A DNA stretch of 59,838 bases from Apostichopus parvimensis (lineage: Eukaryota; Echinodermata; Holothuroidea; Aspidochirotida; Stichopodidae), in the NCBI GenBank assembly GCA_000934455.1, contig KN890729.1:1-59838 (forward strand). Reading direction: 5' to 3'. Under the pieces are notes generated by a model. The model worked only from the letters and a program-made list of their open reading frames with translations, made no database searches and was not told where the DNA came from. Each line of letters starts with the position of its first letter. Position 1 is the first letter of the stretch. Positions 13,201-24,632 of the stretch are shown here, one piece after another. Made by a program: the position numbers and the translations under genes.

Positions 13201-16200
13201 AGAGTTATAAACGAGATATCGCAGTGGAGTTTTCACCCGTTAATGTGGAGTAGTGTTGACTTTTCCATAACATCATTCGCTAATCGGAAATTCAGAAAAT
13301 TCTATTCCTGGCTGAGGGGTCATCTTGTTGAGGTCATGGATACATCCAATCATTCAGAACATTGACTCCTTTTATCTTTTGCATCTTCCTCAGTTGGACG
13401 CACGTCCGTTGGCTGGATCCCGAGTCTTCCTTTATGAGAGTCATCGCTATATACATCATGATGCTAGTCACACAGGTATTATTTAGTACCCAGGGAATAA
13501 TTCATCCTGTATGGCATCACACGATGCTATGCAAGGTGGGCAGATTGCTATAAATAAAATCGCAGAGATGTACAGCAGTTTTTGTAAACGGCATTCATAG
13601 TATTTTGTAAGAGAATGTTCAATGCCTACAAAAAGTGCTATGCAATGATTGAGCATTTAAGGTATTCCCTGTTACCATGGTAGTGTAAACCTTTGGCAAT
13701 CATTTAGGCAGAAAGGTTTGTGTTGACATGTTTTGGTCTAAGATAATATATGTTACATCACATGAAAGAAACCAAATACTGTCGTTGTGAGTCACCAAAA
13801 TATATAATGTCTGAAATGCATGATATGAATATATAATGATATATAATGAATATATCATGAAATGAATATGTAATGTCTGAAAAGGTTGTCAGTATTTCCT
13901 CAAATATGCTAGCAAGTGTAATTATGGTCACTTCTCTTCATAGCTTGATCCATTGTTGTGATGATAAAATAATTCCATCGTGTGACGAGATGTTATTTTA
14001 TGTCGCTATGATGCGATTAAAATTAATTCACCAAAACTATTCAGTGATTTGTATTTGTTGGATTCATTTGAAAAAAAAAATGTTAAGAGGATTGTGCTTT
14101 GGTAGTGGCTTCAAATGACTATCCCAAACAAAGTTATTACTTAATTAAGTAACATTGACTAATTAATTTAGGAGTATTTTTCACTTTCAATGTCAATGTC
14201 ACATGTTTCTGCTACCTATCTAACGTTCCTTCAAGAATACACTCATGACTTTCTGCTCCCCCTGGAATTCTTCCGTAACCACCCCTCCCCCTCCCCCACC
14301 CAAACACACACCCACCAATCCACACACACAAATGCATACACACAAACAAAAACCTGTTGTCTTAATTTCTACCACCCTATTTTAAGCTGGAAGTTAAATG
14401 TCTTCTTTTGTTCACTTTCCCCTGAAATCTTTCCAATCTGATTGTTTTCTTCGTACCACAGCTAGCTGAACTGAATACCTTCTTCCTGAAGTATATCTTT
14501 AATTATCCGATCAACCACTGGATTGGTATCATACGAATCCTGATCATCTGCGCCATCGTGGCACCAACCATCAGGTAAAGTTACTTTCTAGATTTTCTGG
14601 TTTTTGTCAGTTTCTGTTATTTTGTGTATTTGATAAAGAAAGAAGCCTCTTGCTGTGTTCCCGCTGTGTTGGCCATGTTTGATTTCCAGGCCCAGCGCAA
14701 CCAAAAACCTGTTGTCTTAATTTCTACACTGGAATGTAAAATGTCTTCTTTTGTTCGCTTTTCCCTGGCGTTTTTGGCCAGTTTCGGAGGCCCCAGGCAC
14801 CAAGAAAGCTGTCCGTCAACCAATTCGTTGGAACAGAAAATTTGCAAAGAGATGGGAGTTTGATAGTTTTGGCCTGACATTTGGATCCTAGCAGGATCTT
14901 CTTCAAAGGCTGAATGACAAGAAACAGTAACAGAAGGGACAGAAACATGCACAGAATACAGACAGGTTAATGAGCATGGTGAACACAAAGAGATAGATGT
15001 AAGGGGATTAGTAGACAAGGGATGGAGAGAAGAAAGAAAGAAACCAACAGGGGAAGAGGAGAGGTAGGAGATAAACAGTGGAGGGACAAAGAGAGGATAC
15101 AAAGAGAGAACACATTACAAGATAATACATGATCTTGTAATTGTTATATAATTGTGTTAAGTGTATTCACCTTGACCAAATTCCTTTTTTTTTTGTCTTC
15201 CCCGAACAGGCAGTACTACACCTATGTAACTGACCCGATGTGCAAGAGGGTCGGGACTCAGCTCTGGGTATTCACGTGAGTCCTTAACTCCTTTTCTTGG
15301 CTTGTGTTTATTTATTTTATTTCTACTCAATCAGTAACAGAAGGCTAGAAGGACAAACACGTTATCACACTCGTAACGACTTGTTACCGCCGATGTTCGG
15401 TTCACTTTATGATTTATTGCTACATAATAACATAATCTGACATAAATAGTATTTGAGCAAGGAGTACATTACATCACAATGGTAACGAGATGTGACTGGT
15501 GAAACTTGTTAGGCAATACAATCCTGTGTGTACTATGCAGTCCCAATGCTGCAATTCCGTCAATGCTTTGGTTAGCCTCAGCATTTTTTTTTTGGTAACT
15601 CGGTTGGGTAACTACATGCTTTTGGCTAGGATATTATCACATACTAGGGCTGGTGGTTTGGACAAGGTGTACCTTGCCATGGTAACAAGATATGACTTAC
15701 AAGTGTAACTTGTAAGGTAGTACATATATTGTATGTGTACATTGCTATGAAGTCTGTGTGATGCAAGTCTGTAAAGCTTCAATCTAGTGCTTTGTTGGTC
15801 ACCATGGTAACGACAAGCTTTGTATTGGGGTAATATCATGTATTATACAACACCTAATTGTATTCTGGTCATTTGATTGGTCAATTGCTCGTTGATTGCA
15901 TGCAAAATCCGCTCTATTCCACTCTATGAAATAGAACCATGGGTTATACTTTTTTGATAGCACTTTTTTCAATGGTAAGAGAGCAGAGAAACCTGTCTGT
16001 ACAAAACAATCTGTTGCATGAGTGCATTTTACATCCAATTATACCCAAATTTGAAGGTGTTGTATAAAACAAATAAGGAATGGTTTCAGCATTGTCTGCG
16101 CCTCGTTGAATGGAACATTCCATCTTTCAACTCATGAAATATTTGCACTATTGCACTCATAACCATTCATTATTTGTATACTATATGGCATGAATTGGTC

Positions 16201-18085
16201 TAGGAGTTTAAGTAAGGTGTACATTGCCATGGTAACAAGATGTGACTCTTGCGACTTCTAAGACAATACCAACATTCTATGCATACGTTGCTATGAAGTC
16301 TTGATGCCACAAACTCCCAAAAGCTGTGTATGGTAACCAATAGCTCAGTGTGGAAAACTACAATACCCACCCTGCTTGGTATGTGATGCATAAGTTTAGG
16401 CATCAACCCAAGTATAATATAAAGTATACGGTTAGCTAACAGAATGTTACTGGGTGTCGTGGTCACTAAGCAATCCATAACCCGGTAGTTCCCAGTCAAT
16501 ACAGGGTAATATTTTCCAGAACTTGTCTCAATATCAGTCTTGAAAATCAAAATTATTCTAACTGTAAGATTGCAAGAACAATTCTCTCCCGATCACAAAG
16601 CTAGACTAACAAAATAAATATTTAGTGGTTGGTTATTCAAATAACCTGGAATTATTCTTGAATAGTTCACAGGCAAACAATTCCTGATCATGTTTTTCTC
16701 CTTCTCTTTATAGAATATCAGCTTTTTAATTTGATTTCTCCCAATTGTTTTGATTCGTTTCGTTACAGTGCTATCACGGTCTTAGAGTTTATAATCAGCA
16801 TCAAGCACGGCCATCATGTATTCTCTCAGACCATTTTCACCAACGTCATCCTCTGGCTACTAGTACAGGTAAATATTTCAGTCACTTTCTCCTGTGTTTC
16901 TTGAGAGGAAATTTAAAATATACCTGACAGTTTTCCCTCCCGAAATGTATTTTCTTATTCTGCATGACTGAAGGTGGTGATCATGCCTTGGCAGAAGAGG
17001 ACTAAACCAATCTTCAGTTTTAAAGTTTGAAATTTATGGACTTTATAACAAAGAACGCAAAAGTTGATCTTGATGTCTAAAGCCGAACTAAATCCGAACT
17101 AGCTTCAATAATCGTGAGAAGAACCATAGACTCACATTGATTGACAGATTATCCCTTAACGACTATTGTCTGATAATAGCCAGAAATTGGAAGGTCACAT
17201 GCAAAACTACTCTTCCCAGTGATTGGTTATTTTCGTTTGAGATCCAGTTTTTAGTCGTGAACTCCCGACTGAGAGTCAAAATGTTTTAAACTATTTCACA
17301 ATATCAAACATTTGTTTTATTTATACTTTCTTTTCTTTTCTTTGTTTTAGATGGGGATGGTCCTGATTTGTTTGTACATTCTATGGTTCTTCTTCACCAA
17401 GCAGAGCAAGAAGACTGGGGTAGGGTTTTCTCATCTCTATTCTCTTCTCATCAAGACTTGTCTTGGTTTTTTCCTCTCGTCTCCCTTTCTCTCCTCCCTG
17501 TTTCCTTACGCCCCCCCCCACCCCCTTCTGATTCCTTCCCTCCTCTCTGAAGAAGTGTTTTCCCAGATTTGGAGGTGATAGGCAAAAAAACTCTTTACTG
17601 ACATTTAAATGAACTCTTTTGGTTTGCTCTAAAACTTATGCCGAACGTACCGAGTACCTCCAAAAAATTGTAATTGATTAAAAGAAAGTCTGCCTTTGAT
17701 TAAAGTAAGCCAACCTTCCTAAATATTTGTCCCCTCATGAATATGCATGAGGCAAGTACTCAACGATTCCATTGGTCGTGAAGACACGTCAGATTTTCAT
17801 TCTTTCTTTCTCACAATTTCATATCGCTATAAATGTCAGTTATGCAAATTTTTTGTCCCAAATATTCATCTTTTACTATTTGAAATGAACCTTTTTGACT
17901 TCTCCTTTGTTTTAAACTCACAGGCGTCTACGAAACGAGCCGATGGACAGGAATTCGACGGCTCCGAGGAAGATTATATCTACCAGAGCCCCATCAGCCA
18001 GAACACTCGCTCGGCGATGAGGAAACGCAAGGACGCAACTAACAGCCCTACAAACAGCGACTTGGCGAGATACATTCAGGATTGA
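1263..18085 (+). CDS. PTDSS1: Phosphatidylserine synthase 1, 13 coding exons
   Basis: Makes phosphatidylserine in the ER (mitochondria-associated membranes) by exchanging the head group of phosphatidylcholine for serine. Exons: 1263-1420, 6189-6283, 7262-7306, 8982-9100, 10387-10545, 11308-11459, 12448-12507, 13394-13475, 14462-14574, 15210-15275, 16769-16868, 17351-17419, 17924-18085. All junctions are GT-AG and keep phase, giving 459 residues (human 473). The start is fixed by an in-frame TAA at 1239-1241. Motifs include [14 protein letters not shown] (22-35), [11 protein letters not shown] (86-96), EYAVNC (140-145) and [12 protein letters not shown] (197-208). By alignment with mammalian PSS1, residues reported as essential are kept: H164, E189, E192, N201, E204, D208, D213 and N218 (human H172 to N226). 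R89 matches R95, implicated in feedback inhibition by phosphatidylserine. Hydrophobic segments start at about 35, 66 and 96, with more toward the C-terminus; the last 54 residues are polar and cytosolic-like. It resembles PTDSS1 more than PTDSS2. Confidence 0.96.
1775..2536. mobile_element. hAT-like foldback MITE with perfect 8-bp target duplication
   Basis: Flanking ATAAGTAC copies at 1767-1774 and 2537-2544 are identical 8-mers, the duplication size typical of hAT elements. The ends begin GGGTCGTACTAATTAGCG and, read in reverse, CGGTCATACTAATTAGCG. The inverted repeats are long: left about 1775-2059, right about 2318-2536. The left arm carries 4.6 copies of the decamer GACAACTCAA (1811-1856), whereas the right arm has about 1.5. 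The roughly 260-bp centre has no transposase frame, so the element is non-autonomous. The open frames at 1881-2120 and 2201-2494 are products of the arms, not genes. Confidence 0.88.
2890..4256. repeat. Widely spaced inverted-repeat pair, possible degraded DNA transposon
   Basis: The segment 2898-2978 (starting GGCAGGCCACCTCTGGGAA) is the imperfect reverse complement of 4152-4235 (ending GAGGTGGCCTGCC). Similarity weakens outside these arms. About 1.2 kb lies between them, with no transposase-like frame. A degraded non-autonomous element or two independent opposite insertions would both explain it; I see no clear target duplication. Confidence 0.55.
5576..5830 (-). mobile_element. tRNA-derived SINE, minus orientation
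   Basis: Read on the minus strand, the element has a tRNA-like head with a T-arm (ACAGG, loop TTCAAAT, CCTGT; plus positions about 5744-5766) matching a pol III B box. A body with a 'tatatagc...gcgctta' motif follows, ending in an AAT/ATT microsatellite tail (5578-5611 on plus). The same order is seen in the copy at 36165-36410. A free tRNA gene is unlikely because no complete D-arm and acceptor set can be folded. Confidence 0.68.
6868..6960. repeat. CCCTCCCTCCT pyrimidine tract
   Basis: A nearly pure C/T run with CCCTCC units in PTDSS1 intron 2. The G-rich complementary strand could form G-quadruplex or triplex structures. No coding content. Confidence 0.85.
7987..8326. mobile_element. hAT-like MITE with perfect 8-bp target duplication
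   Basis: GTTTAACA occurs at 7979-7986 and again at 8327-8334, directly bracketing a 340-bp element. Its ends are CAGTGGCGTAGGAA and TTCCTACACCCTTG (reverse complement CAAGGGTGTAGGAA), imperfect terminal inverted repeats. The interior is G/C-run rich with short internal repeats ('cagatgcaatttggtgc' type, twice) and no transposase frame. The intact target duplication suggests a fairly recent insertion into PTDSS1 intron 3. Confidence 0.85.
10268..10336 (+). repeat. SINE 3' tail with ATT repeat
   Basis: The phrase 'gtgcgcgttataaatccac' followed by an AT/ATT-rich tail recurs at 31731-31806. Only the 3' end is recognisable; the head (before about 10250) is too degraded to define. It lies in PTDSS1 intron 4, about 50 bases before exon 5. 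Confidence 0.5.
10669..10833 (+). mobile_element. Hairpin MITE family A, copy 1 (full length)
   Basis: A 165-bp element with terminal inverted repeats CAGGCATGAGC and GCTCATCCCTG. Next to the left end is a small palindrome, TTCCGCGTATTCGCGGAA. The middle reads 'tatcctaacacactgtagca' and the element ends with a T run and 'ccccaggctcatccctg'. Copies occur at 22775-22941 (same orientation), 25591-25718 (inverted, truncated) and 59706-59812 (inverted, deleted). No coding capacity; the superfamily is unresolved because target duplications are unclear. Confidence 0.82.
12850..13255 (+). repeat. Direct duplication of about 190 bp in PTDSS1 intron 7
   Basis: The blocks 12850-13035 and 13058-13255 share ordered segments: 'aatggaaagattta', 'gacgtca', 'tataatggaatgca' or near variants, 'agtaag', 'gagatatcg/aagatatcg' and 'tggagttttcac'. 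They differ by small indels. Probably a diverged tandem duplication or two insertions of one unknown repeat. No coding content. Confidence 0.72.
14850..15115 (+). repeat. Dispersed repeat with 'tcctagcaggatcttcttca' core
   Basis: The core 'atcctagcaggatcttcttc' at about 14885 is shared with 35545-35690 (where both orientations occur as a foldback) and with 52690-52860. A purine-rich stretch follows to about 15115. It is a moderately repeated element in this genome with no coding signal; the 161-codon minus-strand frame at 14617-15102 falls within it. Confidence 0.62.
15470..16345 (+). repeat. Three diverged copies of a roughly 120-180-bp intronic repeat
   Basis: Units starting near 15478, 15662 and 16212 share the order 'tgccatggtaacaagatgtgact', an aact/aactt segment, 'ggcaatac', then 'tgctatgaagtct'. 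The third is separated from the first two by about 400 unrelated bases. All are in PTDSS1 intron 10. No reading frame is conserved between the copies. Confidence 0.65.
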
Positions 18086-21000
18086 TGAAAACAAAAGAAG
18101 TTACCATCTTCAAAATAAAGTTTTTTTAACCCAGAGGGGGAAGGACCCGAGGTAGGGGAGGGAAAGTACTCTGCAGAGAACGTGCGTCCGTCTCTTCAGA
18201 CTTGTGGTTTGTGTGCAGAGAGAGTTTGCGTGAATCCCGATGGAGTTCTGCGTCGACAAGTGACCTCTATATTTCAAAAATGTTGCTCGATTTTAAGAGA
18301 CGCAGTTCTGTCGGCAAACCGCACCCGTAACTTCTTTACCGTCGACTGCATTTGTCGGCTCCAGATTGTTTTGGGAAAAAAGGAGCCTATCTTGTCAGTG
18401 TGCTATATATGTAAATTTTCGAGAGAAATATGGTTTTGATGGCCGGGATTGATAATCACGATTGGGCTGAGTGGTGAGTGAGCTTTGTGAGACCTCTCTC
18501 TCTCTCTCATCGGTGAAGTTTCTTGGTCGTCTTTGTTCTCTTTCCTTTGTACCGTAACTTTTTAAGTTGAGACGTGGCAGTGGGTGACATTTCTTTAACA
18601 AAAATTGCCATTATCCCGTTGACATGGCTGCAATGTGACCTTTGACCTTATTCTAATTTTGTTTTCTTCTCTGTGTTACGATTGGATGATTTGGTAACTT
18701 TCTCATGAACCCCGTCTTCGACACTATGATAAATCGTTAATTTGCGTTTTCTCTTTTGTTTCCAATGACACAAATATGCTGGATCTATATCTGATTGGCG
18801 AGGGTAATAACATGATGTCACTTTTTTAGAAGGAATTAATGTATGAATATGAAAATACCAAAACGCTGGTAGATTATCAAATATGAAATTTATTTTTCCT
18901 GGATGGTGACTGAAGTAGGAGTTATATTTTTTAGAATCAGATTTTGTAGTAAGGTTTTGACACGTAGAGTTGGGTAAGAAGTAGGCTGGAGGAGGTAGGG
19001 AGAGGCCAGGGTGGCAGGGAAAGCTTGGGGCTAACATTGAGGTGTACACTGTTGGAAGGGTAGGGATTGGAAGTTTATGGGGTCATGACACAAATTTAAA
19101 CAAAAAGGAACGGTCTAATTTGTTATAAGCTGTAAATTCTGTGTGTCCTTCATAGGACAGTGCTTCTCACAAGTGTTTCCACAAAGACAAAAATATGGAA
19201 CATTTAATGCACTTAAATATGTACAGACAAATTGTTAATAAAAATATATAGAAGAGTGGTTAGTAGAGATATGTGGTCAGTGGTTTTATGCTCAATAACT
19301 TCTGACAGTTAAAGGGCTCAGGGTATTCCATTTTGAAATGCTTGAAATGTTATATTTATATGGTGTTATCTTTATGTTTTTATTTTTAACTATTTATTTA
19401 ATGTGCATTTTCAGTTGACCTTTTCTTGTTCAATTTCTTGTACCTGCAGTGTAGATCCATATTTGTCTTTAGGAATCTCTTGTTAGAGCAGTAACGTGCG
19501 TTTGTTCTCACTCTGGGTCCCTGAAGTGTGAGGATGTTGTCACAGTTACAAGATGTTGTCAATATTTTTCCCAGTTTTTAATTTGAATTACAGTGAAAAA
19601 CACTTTGAATGGGAACATGGGGAACCTCTCCAGTTTGAATTATACTATGCAATTAGGATATACATAATAAGTGTTAATAAGTGTTGGGATGTCCTGGCTG
19701 ACGAGATGAATGATGTCAATAGTCTCAAAGTGCTTCTTCTTTACATAGTGTTTTGTTTAGTTGAAATTTTCCGACAATTTTGGAATGGTTTTGGTTGTTG
19801 ATAGTTTTCTGAACGAGTTTTGGATTATTTTTAAGCCTCGTCACTCTCTTGTATATAGCTGTAATACAATGCAGTCCAACATGGACTGTTGGTGGTTAAA
19901 ATGCATGGTAGGTGTCTAATTTTGGTCCCTTTTGGGAAAAGTTTATGCACCAACTTGTCTGGGCATGTTGAGTCATTTTTCGTTTTTTTGATACTATGTG
20001 ACTATTTATAGTTCTTATGCGTACTGTATGACTGCAGGAAGACCTGTGCGTAGTGCAAACGCTAAGTATGCAGAAGGCTGCGTACAGGAGCTGTACAGGT
20101 GTACACAGAACTGTGTGTCGCATTCCATGCCTTCCACGGTTCATAACGATGCACAAAGCTGTATGCAGACAAACACTTTAAATAGCATAGCTATGCAAAA
20201 TCTTCACAAATCTCTGTGTATCTTTCAGAGTTACAAAAGGCTGCAATCGGACATGTGCATGGTTTGCTAGGAACCAAAATTTGCATATTAAGAGCTGAAA
20301 ACAAGATGAGTGTATATTGTAGAGGCTGCATGGTACATTCCTCTTATAATGATATTGTTACGTATCAATTTACCTTGCACCATATCATGGTTTAGGATGC
20401 CCTCTATGGATGGATTTACTGAGTACCTAGCATAGGATATATACGTGTTTTACAACTTTATATATGGCCGGTGGAATTTGTTTTTGGTCTCTTCATTTAT
20501 GCCACTGATAAACTACTTATTTTGTTACTTTATCAAGCAATTTTTTGGGGGAATTTGAAGGAGAAAACCTGAGGGAAACCAGTCACAACTCCAAAAGTAT
20601 GAAGGTGTGTGCAGTCATTTCCTGGTACAGGCACTTTGAGGAGTTGTGTAAAACTGTTTCATTGTGTTTAGGTTTTGCTCTTTTCTTTAGTAAGTTTAAT
20701 CTAGAATCCTACCTTTAGCTTTAATAGAATTGTTAAACCTTAAAGTTTTTAAGCCCAGAGTTTGGGCAGTTGAAGAGAAAGTTGTGTGTTGGCTATTTTG
20801 GCCAAAAAATCAGCCATCATTACTGGTGAATGTCATAGAGATAAACTGTGGTGAGAAACTTACCAATCAGCTACTGTAATTTCATTTGTCAGATGTCACA
20901 GATTAAAGGTTTCTTTGCACACAACGTTGAAGACTTGATCAAGTCTAAAGATGACATTATCAAATCATGCATATGTTTCAATTCCTGATGGTTTTCTTTA

Positions 21001-21273
21001 TTTTAATGGCAATGTTTATTTTCTGTAATTGGAGATGTGGTTTTTGCAAATGTTGAATTTTCACATATTGAAGTTGTTAATGATCTAATGATGACAGTTT
21101 TGAGTGTCAAACACAGTTAACATTCTACCTTGAAAAATATGAAAAGAAAAAACAGAGAAAGTTAAAAGGATTTTAGATCTTAGTGGCAATATGACATCAC
21201 AGATTTACTAAATGACAGCTTGCAGACACAAAATTTATACTATGACATATCCCATGCAGAGTAAGAATTTTCC

Positions 21274-21432
21274 CTTTTAAAGTGACATTTGATTGGTTGA
21301 CTCGTTTGTTCTCCCCTTTAAAGTGACATTTGATTGGTTGACCGGTTTGTTTTCTCCTTTAAAGTGACATTTGATTCGTTGACCGGTTTGTTTTCCCCTT
21401 TAAAGTGACATTTGATTGGTTGACTGTTTTAA
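21274..21432 (+). repeat. 41-bp minisatellite, about 3.9 copies
   Basis: The unit contains 'ctttaaagtgacatttgatt' followed by 'ggttgac(c/t)ggtttgtttt'. The start 'taaagtgac' recurs at 21278, 21319, 21360 and 21401, an exact 41-bp period. It carries ATTGG (CCAAT complement) in most copies. Confidence 0.9.
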
Positions 21433-22072
21433 ATGATACTTTTTCCAATTGATCGATAGTTTGGTAGATCAATACTGGAAGAAGTCGATCATTTCTGTCA
21501 TTAATTGGAAAGATTAAACAATTATATAAGACATTGTTTGTGATATCTCCTGTTGTAATGACAGATCAATAAGAAAAACGATTTTTTTTATGATGTTTTC
21601 TTTAATTGTTTTATTGATTTTACCTGGTGTAAATGAATCATGGGAATACGGTTAAATTTACCCAAAAACAAATTGAATGTTATATCACTGAGAATTCTTT
21701 GTTCAAAGTTGAACAGGGCCAAAATGTGTTTTTGGAGTTGTCATGGAGATGGACAACTTTTAATATTATATACGTGCAATCGATATTCTGTTTAAGTTCA
21801 TTACTTTTAAAATATGAAAGTAAAAACAACCTTTGCTTTCTGCCTCATCATTAGACATGTAGGATATGCTAATTAGTGATCGATAAAGGAGAATGCTTAA
21901 CAAGCAGCAGATGGAGAAGGTTAACGGTCTTTATAAAACTACTTTATGTTTCCTTTGATATCTGAGAGTTGATATCAAGAAAGAGTAGTGAAGACCTCGC
22001 CACTGAACTTTGCCTATTAGTTGCACTTCACTGAGTATTGTTGTAGGTTGTTAGAGCTCAATATAAGCTGAA

Positions 22073-22436
22073 TTAAAGGCATTGAAGACTCACCCCAAGC
22101 CGTGTGCCGCGCTCTGAAAAATTTAACTTTGCATTGCTTGCAAATGACGTTTTCTTCTTGTCGCTACAAAATGCAGACAGTAATAAAACGTCATACCTTG
22201 TTATCTTTTATCTAGACCTGAGATGCCCACGCTGCTATGTACACTGTGTTGTGGGTATTGACTGTTTCTGTATGTATTGACTGTACACTAGTGTCTAATT
22301 ACCGACGGTAGCAAGCTGTGTGTGTATTTTCTGTGATCAATGGTGGTGTCTAACACTTCTGTTACACCTCATATGAAACTAGGTGAGATTGCCAGCATGA
22401 GACGTTTCTTTGTGCGCGAGTCTTCACACCCTTTAA
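22073..22436 (+). mobile_element. TTAA-flanked MITE family B, copy 1
   Basis: A 364-bp element whose ends read TTAAAGGCATTGAAGACTC and GCGAGTCTTCACACCCTTTAA, so the outer 20 bases are imperfect inverted repeats bounded by TTAA. TTAA on both sides in all three copies fits piggyBac-type target choice, though I cannot separate target from terminus. Copies: 33909-34272 (same orientation) and 52924-53293 (inverted). No coding frame. Confidence 0.85.
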
Positions 22437-22774
22437 GCTTACTATAAGCTAAAATAATAAGCTTAATAAGTTTCTTTATAGACATCCTTATGGCTTTGCT
22501 CACCTTTCTACATTGAATTATAATAATGATGATATCAATTAATGTAAAAGAAAGAAAATGTAAATTGGTCAATGAGAAAGTTGTTGACTTTCTAAAGTTG
22601 CTTCATTATTTGAATTGATTACTGTGACTAATTAGGCTAATGAATTACAACCGTTATTTTAGCATTGCACAGCATCTAAAGCATCTATCAATCTGTTATC
22701 TAAAAGCTGTTGTATGCCATCGTGTAAATCATTCACCGTTTCCATATTTCTTCTAGATATTTTATTTTAAAATT

Positions 22775-22941
22775 CAGGCATGAGCTTTTTCCGCGAATTA
22801 GCGGACTATCCGTGATTTCTTTTCTACCTCGGGGACAAACACTATTATCCTAACACACTGTAGCATACGCAAACTGGAGCCTATACCGCAATTTTTGCAA
22901 AGTTCCTTAATTTTTTTTTTTTTACCCCAGGCTCATCCCTG
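22775..22941 (+). mobile_element. Hairpin MITE family A, copy 2
   Basis: A 167-bp copy with ends CAGGCATGAGC and GCTCATCCCTG. It is nearly identical to 10669-10833, including the internal 'gcatacgcaaactggagcct' segment and the T run near the right end. It lies in the region downstream of PTDSS1. Confidence 0.84.
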
Positions 22942-24590
22942 AATATTAGATCTAATGTCTAATCCTTTTAGAGTTTAAGTTATGTATAGGGAGAATATTG
23001 TATTTACTACTAGAACACTTTACTAGCTACCTTATGAAGCTACTAGCATATTGCTAGCTACTAAATGATAAGCTTGCAATTTGGTCACTAGATTGTATTC
23101 TTTGTGAAGCTCATGTGGTCCTTTCTTAATGATAATTGAGAGACTGAAGCTTCTCAATCGTTGAAAACACTACATACTAAAAAAAAAAAAAAAAATTATA
23201 GATTGACTTGAACAATTAGGCTTGAATGTTAGAGCCCATCCATTACAACATTTGGTTTTGCCTGAATAGAGCATTCCAGACATATGGGTTATAATATAAT
23301 GGGATATCCTTCAAACACAAAACTAAAACTGCACTCAGAATATGTCTGTTTTGTTGGACTGTGGCATATCAATACATTGAGACCCTTGCCTCAGTTCATC
23401 CGGTAATACTGAACAGTATAAAATCTATTTGTGTCCAATGATAGAGTAAAGACCAAGCTAACACCGAGAAGAATCTCACTACAAAATGGTATGCAAAGTG
23501 GTAGTTTGAGCTAATGTCTTTGAGGACAGGGGGACGGGAAAATGCCCTGTGCAATAATTTCAAGTCAAAACCTGGAACTGTATATAATTTTTTTGAAGCA
23601 CTATTTTTTTTCTGTGAAAGATTATCATATATTGCTGACATTTGCTCACATAGTTTCACAGCTTTTTTTTTTGTAAATGAATTTATTATCTTTGTGCCAT
23701 TTTAGTTCACCTCCCTGTATTCCAACATTACGTTTCTATTTCTGTGATATTACTCTCGTATTTTGGTTTTTCACCATTGCCATCATGCACATTATTCAGT
23801 TTCTATATTTTCACCACATTTTTTTTCCATTTCTTGTAGTTGATGTTCCAGAATTCATTGTGACTGCTGTATTGATAAATCAATATCACATGATTCTTTA
23901 GTTTATCATCATTTATTTATGCACATTAGTTTAACATTTGAAAACTACCTAAAATCCATGTGACATAGTCACAGTGGCATCTTATTGCCAGGTTTTTCTT
24001 CGGACAAGCCCTATGTTCCCCTTTCACACCCCTCCCCCATCCTCCACCAAATAAATAACTCCAAATACATAACTGGATTTTAAAACATGGTTAATAAGGT
24101 GCCCTTCAGAAGCTTTATACAGAAAGCAAGCAAGGATTAAATTGGCATACTCATGTGTGAGATACACTTGTCTGGGACCAAGCCCTGGCATGTCAATTCA
24201 GTTCCCCCTAATTGATAGCTTTTTGGTGATTGCCATGTGGAAACAAACATAAACAATGTTGGATTCTACCAAAGGCGTTTACATATCGAATCAGTGTACC
24301 TTTCATCTCCACTTGATTAGTTTGGTTAGCAAAGCAGAGTCAAATTAAAAGTTATCAGTAGTTCCGAAGTATGAATGTTAAGAATGAAATATTATTAACA
24401 AAGTTCAAAAGTACTTAAAGCCCATCTCCCCCTTCTCCCCCCCCCCCCCCACCAAACCAAAAAATGAGTTTCTAGCATCTGTTACTTTTGTTTTATGGCA
24501 TATTATGACTTGCATGCTGTGTTGTATTTTAGTTGCAGTCAATTACTACTATGTATTGTATGTATCATGTTTTATATCGCAATCACCACA

Positions 24591-24596
24591 AATAAA
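24591..24596 (+). terminator. Candidate distal polyadenylation signal, + strand
   Basis: AATAAA, the most distal + strand candidate for PTDSS1 before the MRPS14 3' side begins. It faces a minus-strand AATAAA 36 bases away. Use by PTDSS1 is an inference. Confidence 0.45.
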
Positions 24597-24626
24597 AACA
24601 GAATACACAACACATAAACATTTTCA

Positions 24627-24632
24627 TTTATT
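24627..24632 (-). terminator. Candidate polyadenylation signal for MRPS14, - strand
   Basis: Plus-strand TTTATT, read as AATAAA on minus. It would end MRPS14 about 1.2 kb past its stop. A nearer alternative is AATAAA on minus at 24943-24948, giving a UTR of about 0.9 kb. Confidence 0.45.

Larger units (their letters stand above)
18086..24626 (+). other. PTDSS1 3' untranslated and downstream region
   Basis: About 6.5 kb after the PTDSS1 stop without a convincing exon. AATAAA hexamers occur at 18114-18119, 19237-19242 and 24591-24596, so alternative 3' ends are possible, the longest giving a 6.5-kb UTR. Within it are a 41-bp minisatellite (21274-21432), a TTAA-flanked MITE (22073-22436) and a hairpin MITE (22775-22941). 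Short frames such as 19998-20270 and 21633-21854 show no family signature. Confidence 0.55.

Noticed and set aside
14617-15102. A 161-codon minus-strand protein with hydrophobic Ser/Leu-rich sequence
   Set aside because: It covers a purine-rich dispersed repeat; composition explains the open frame.
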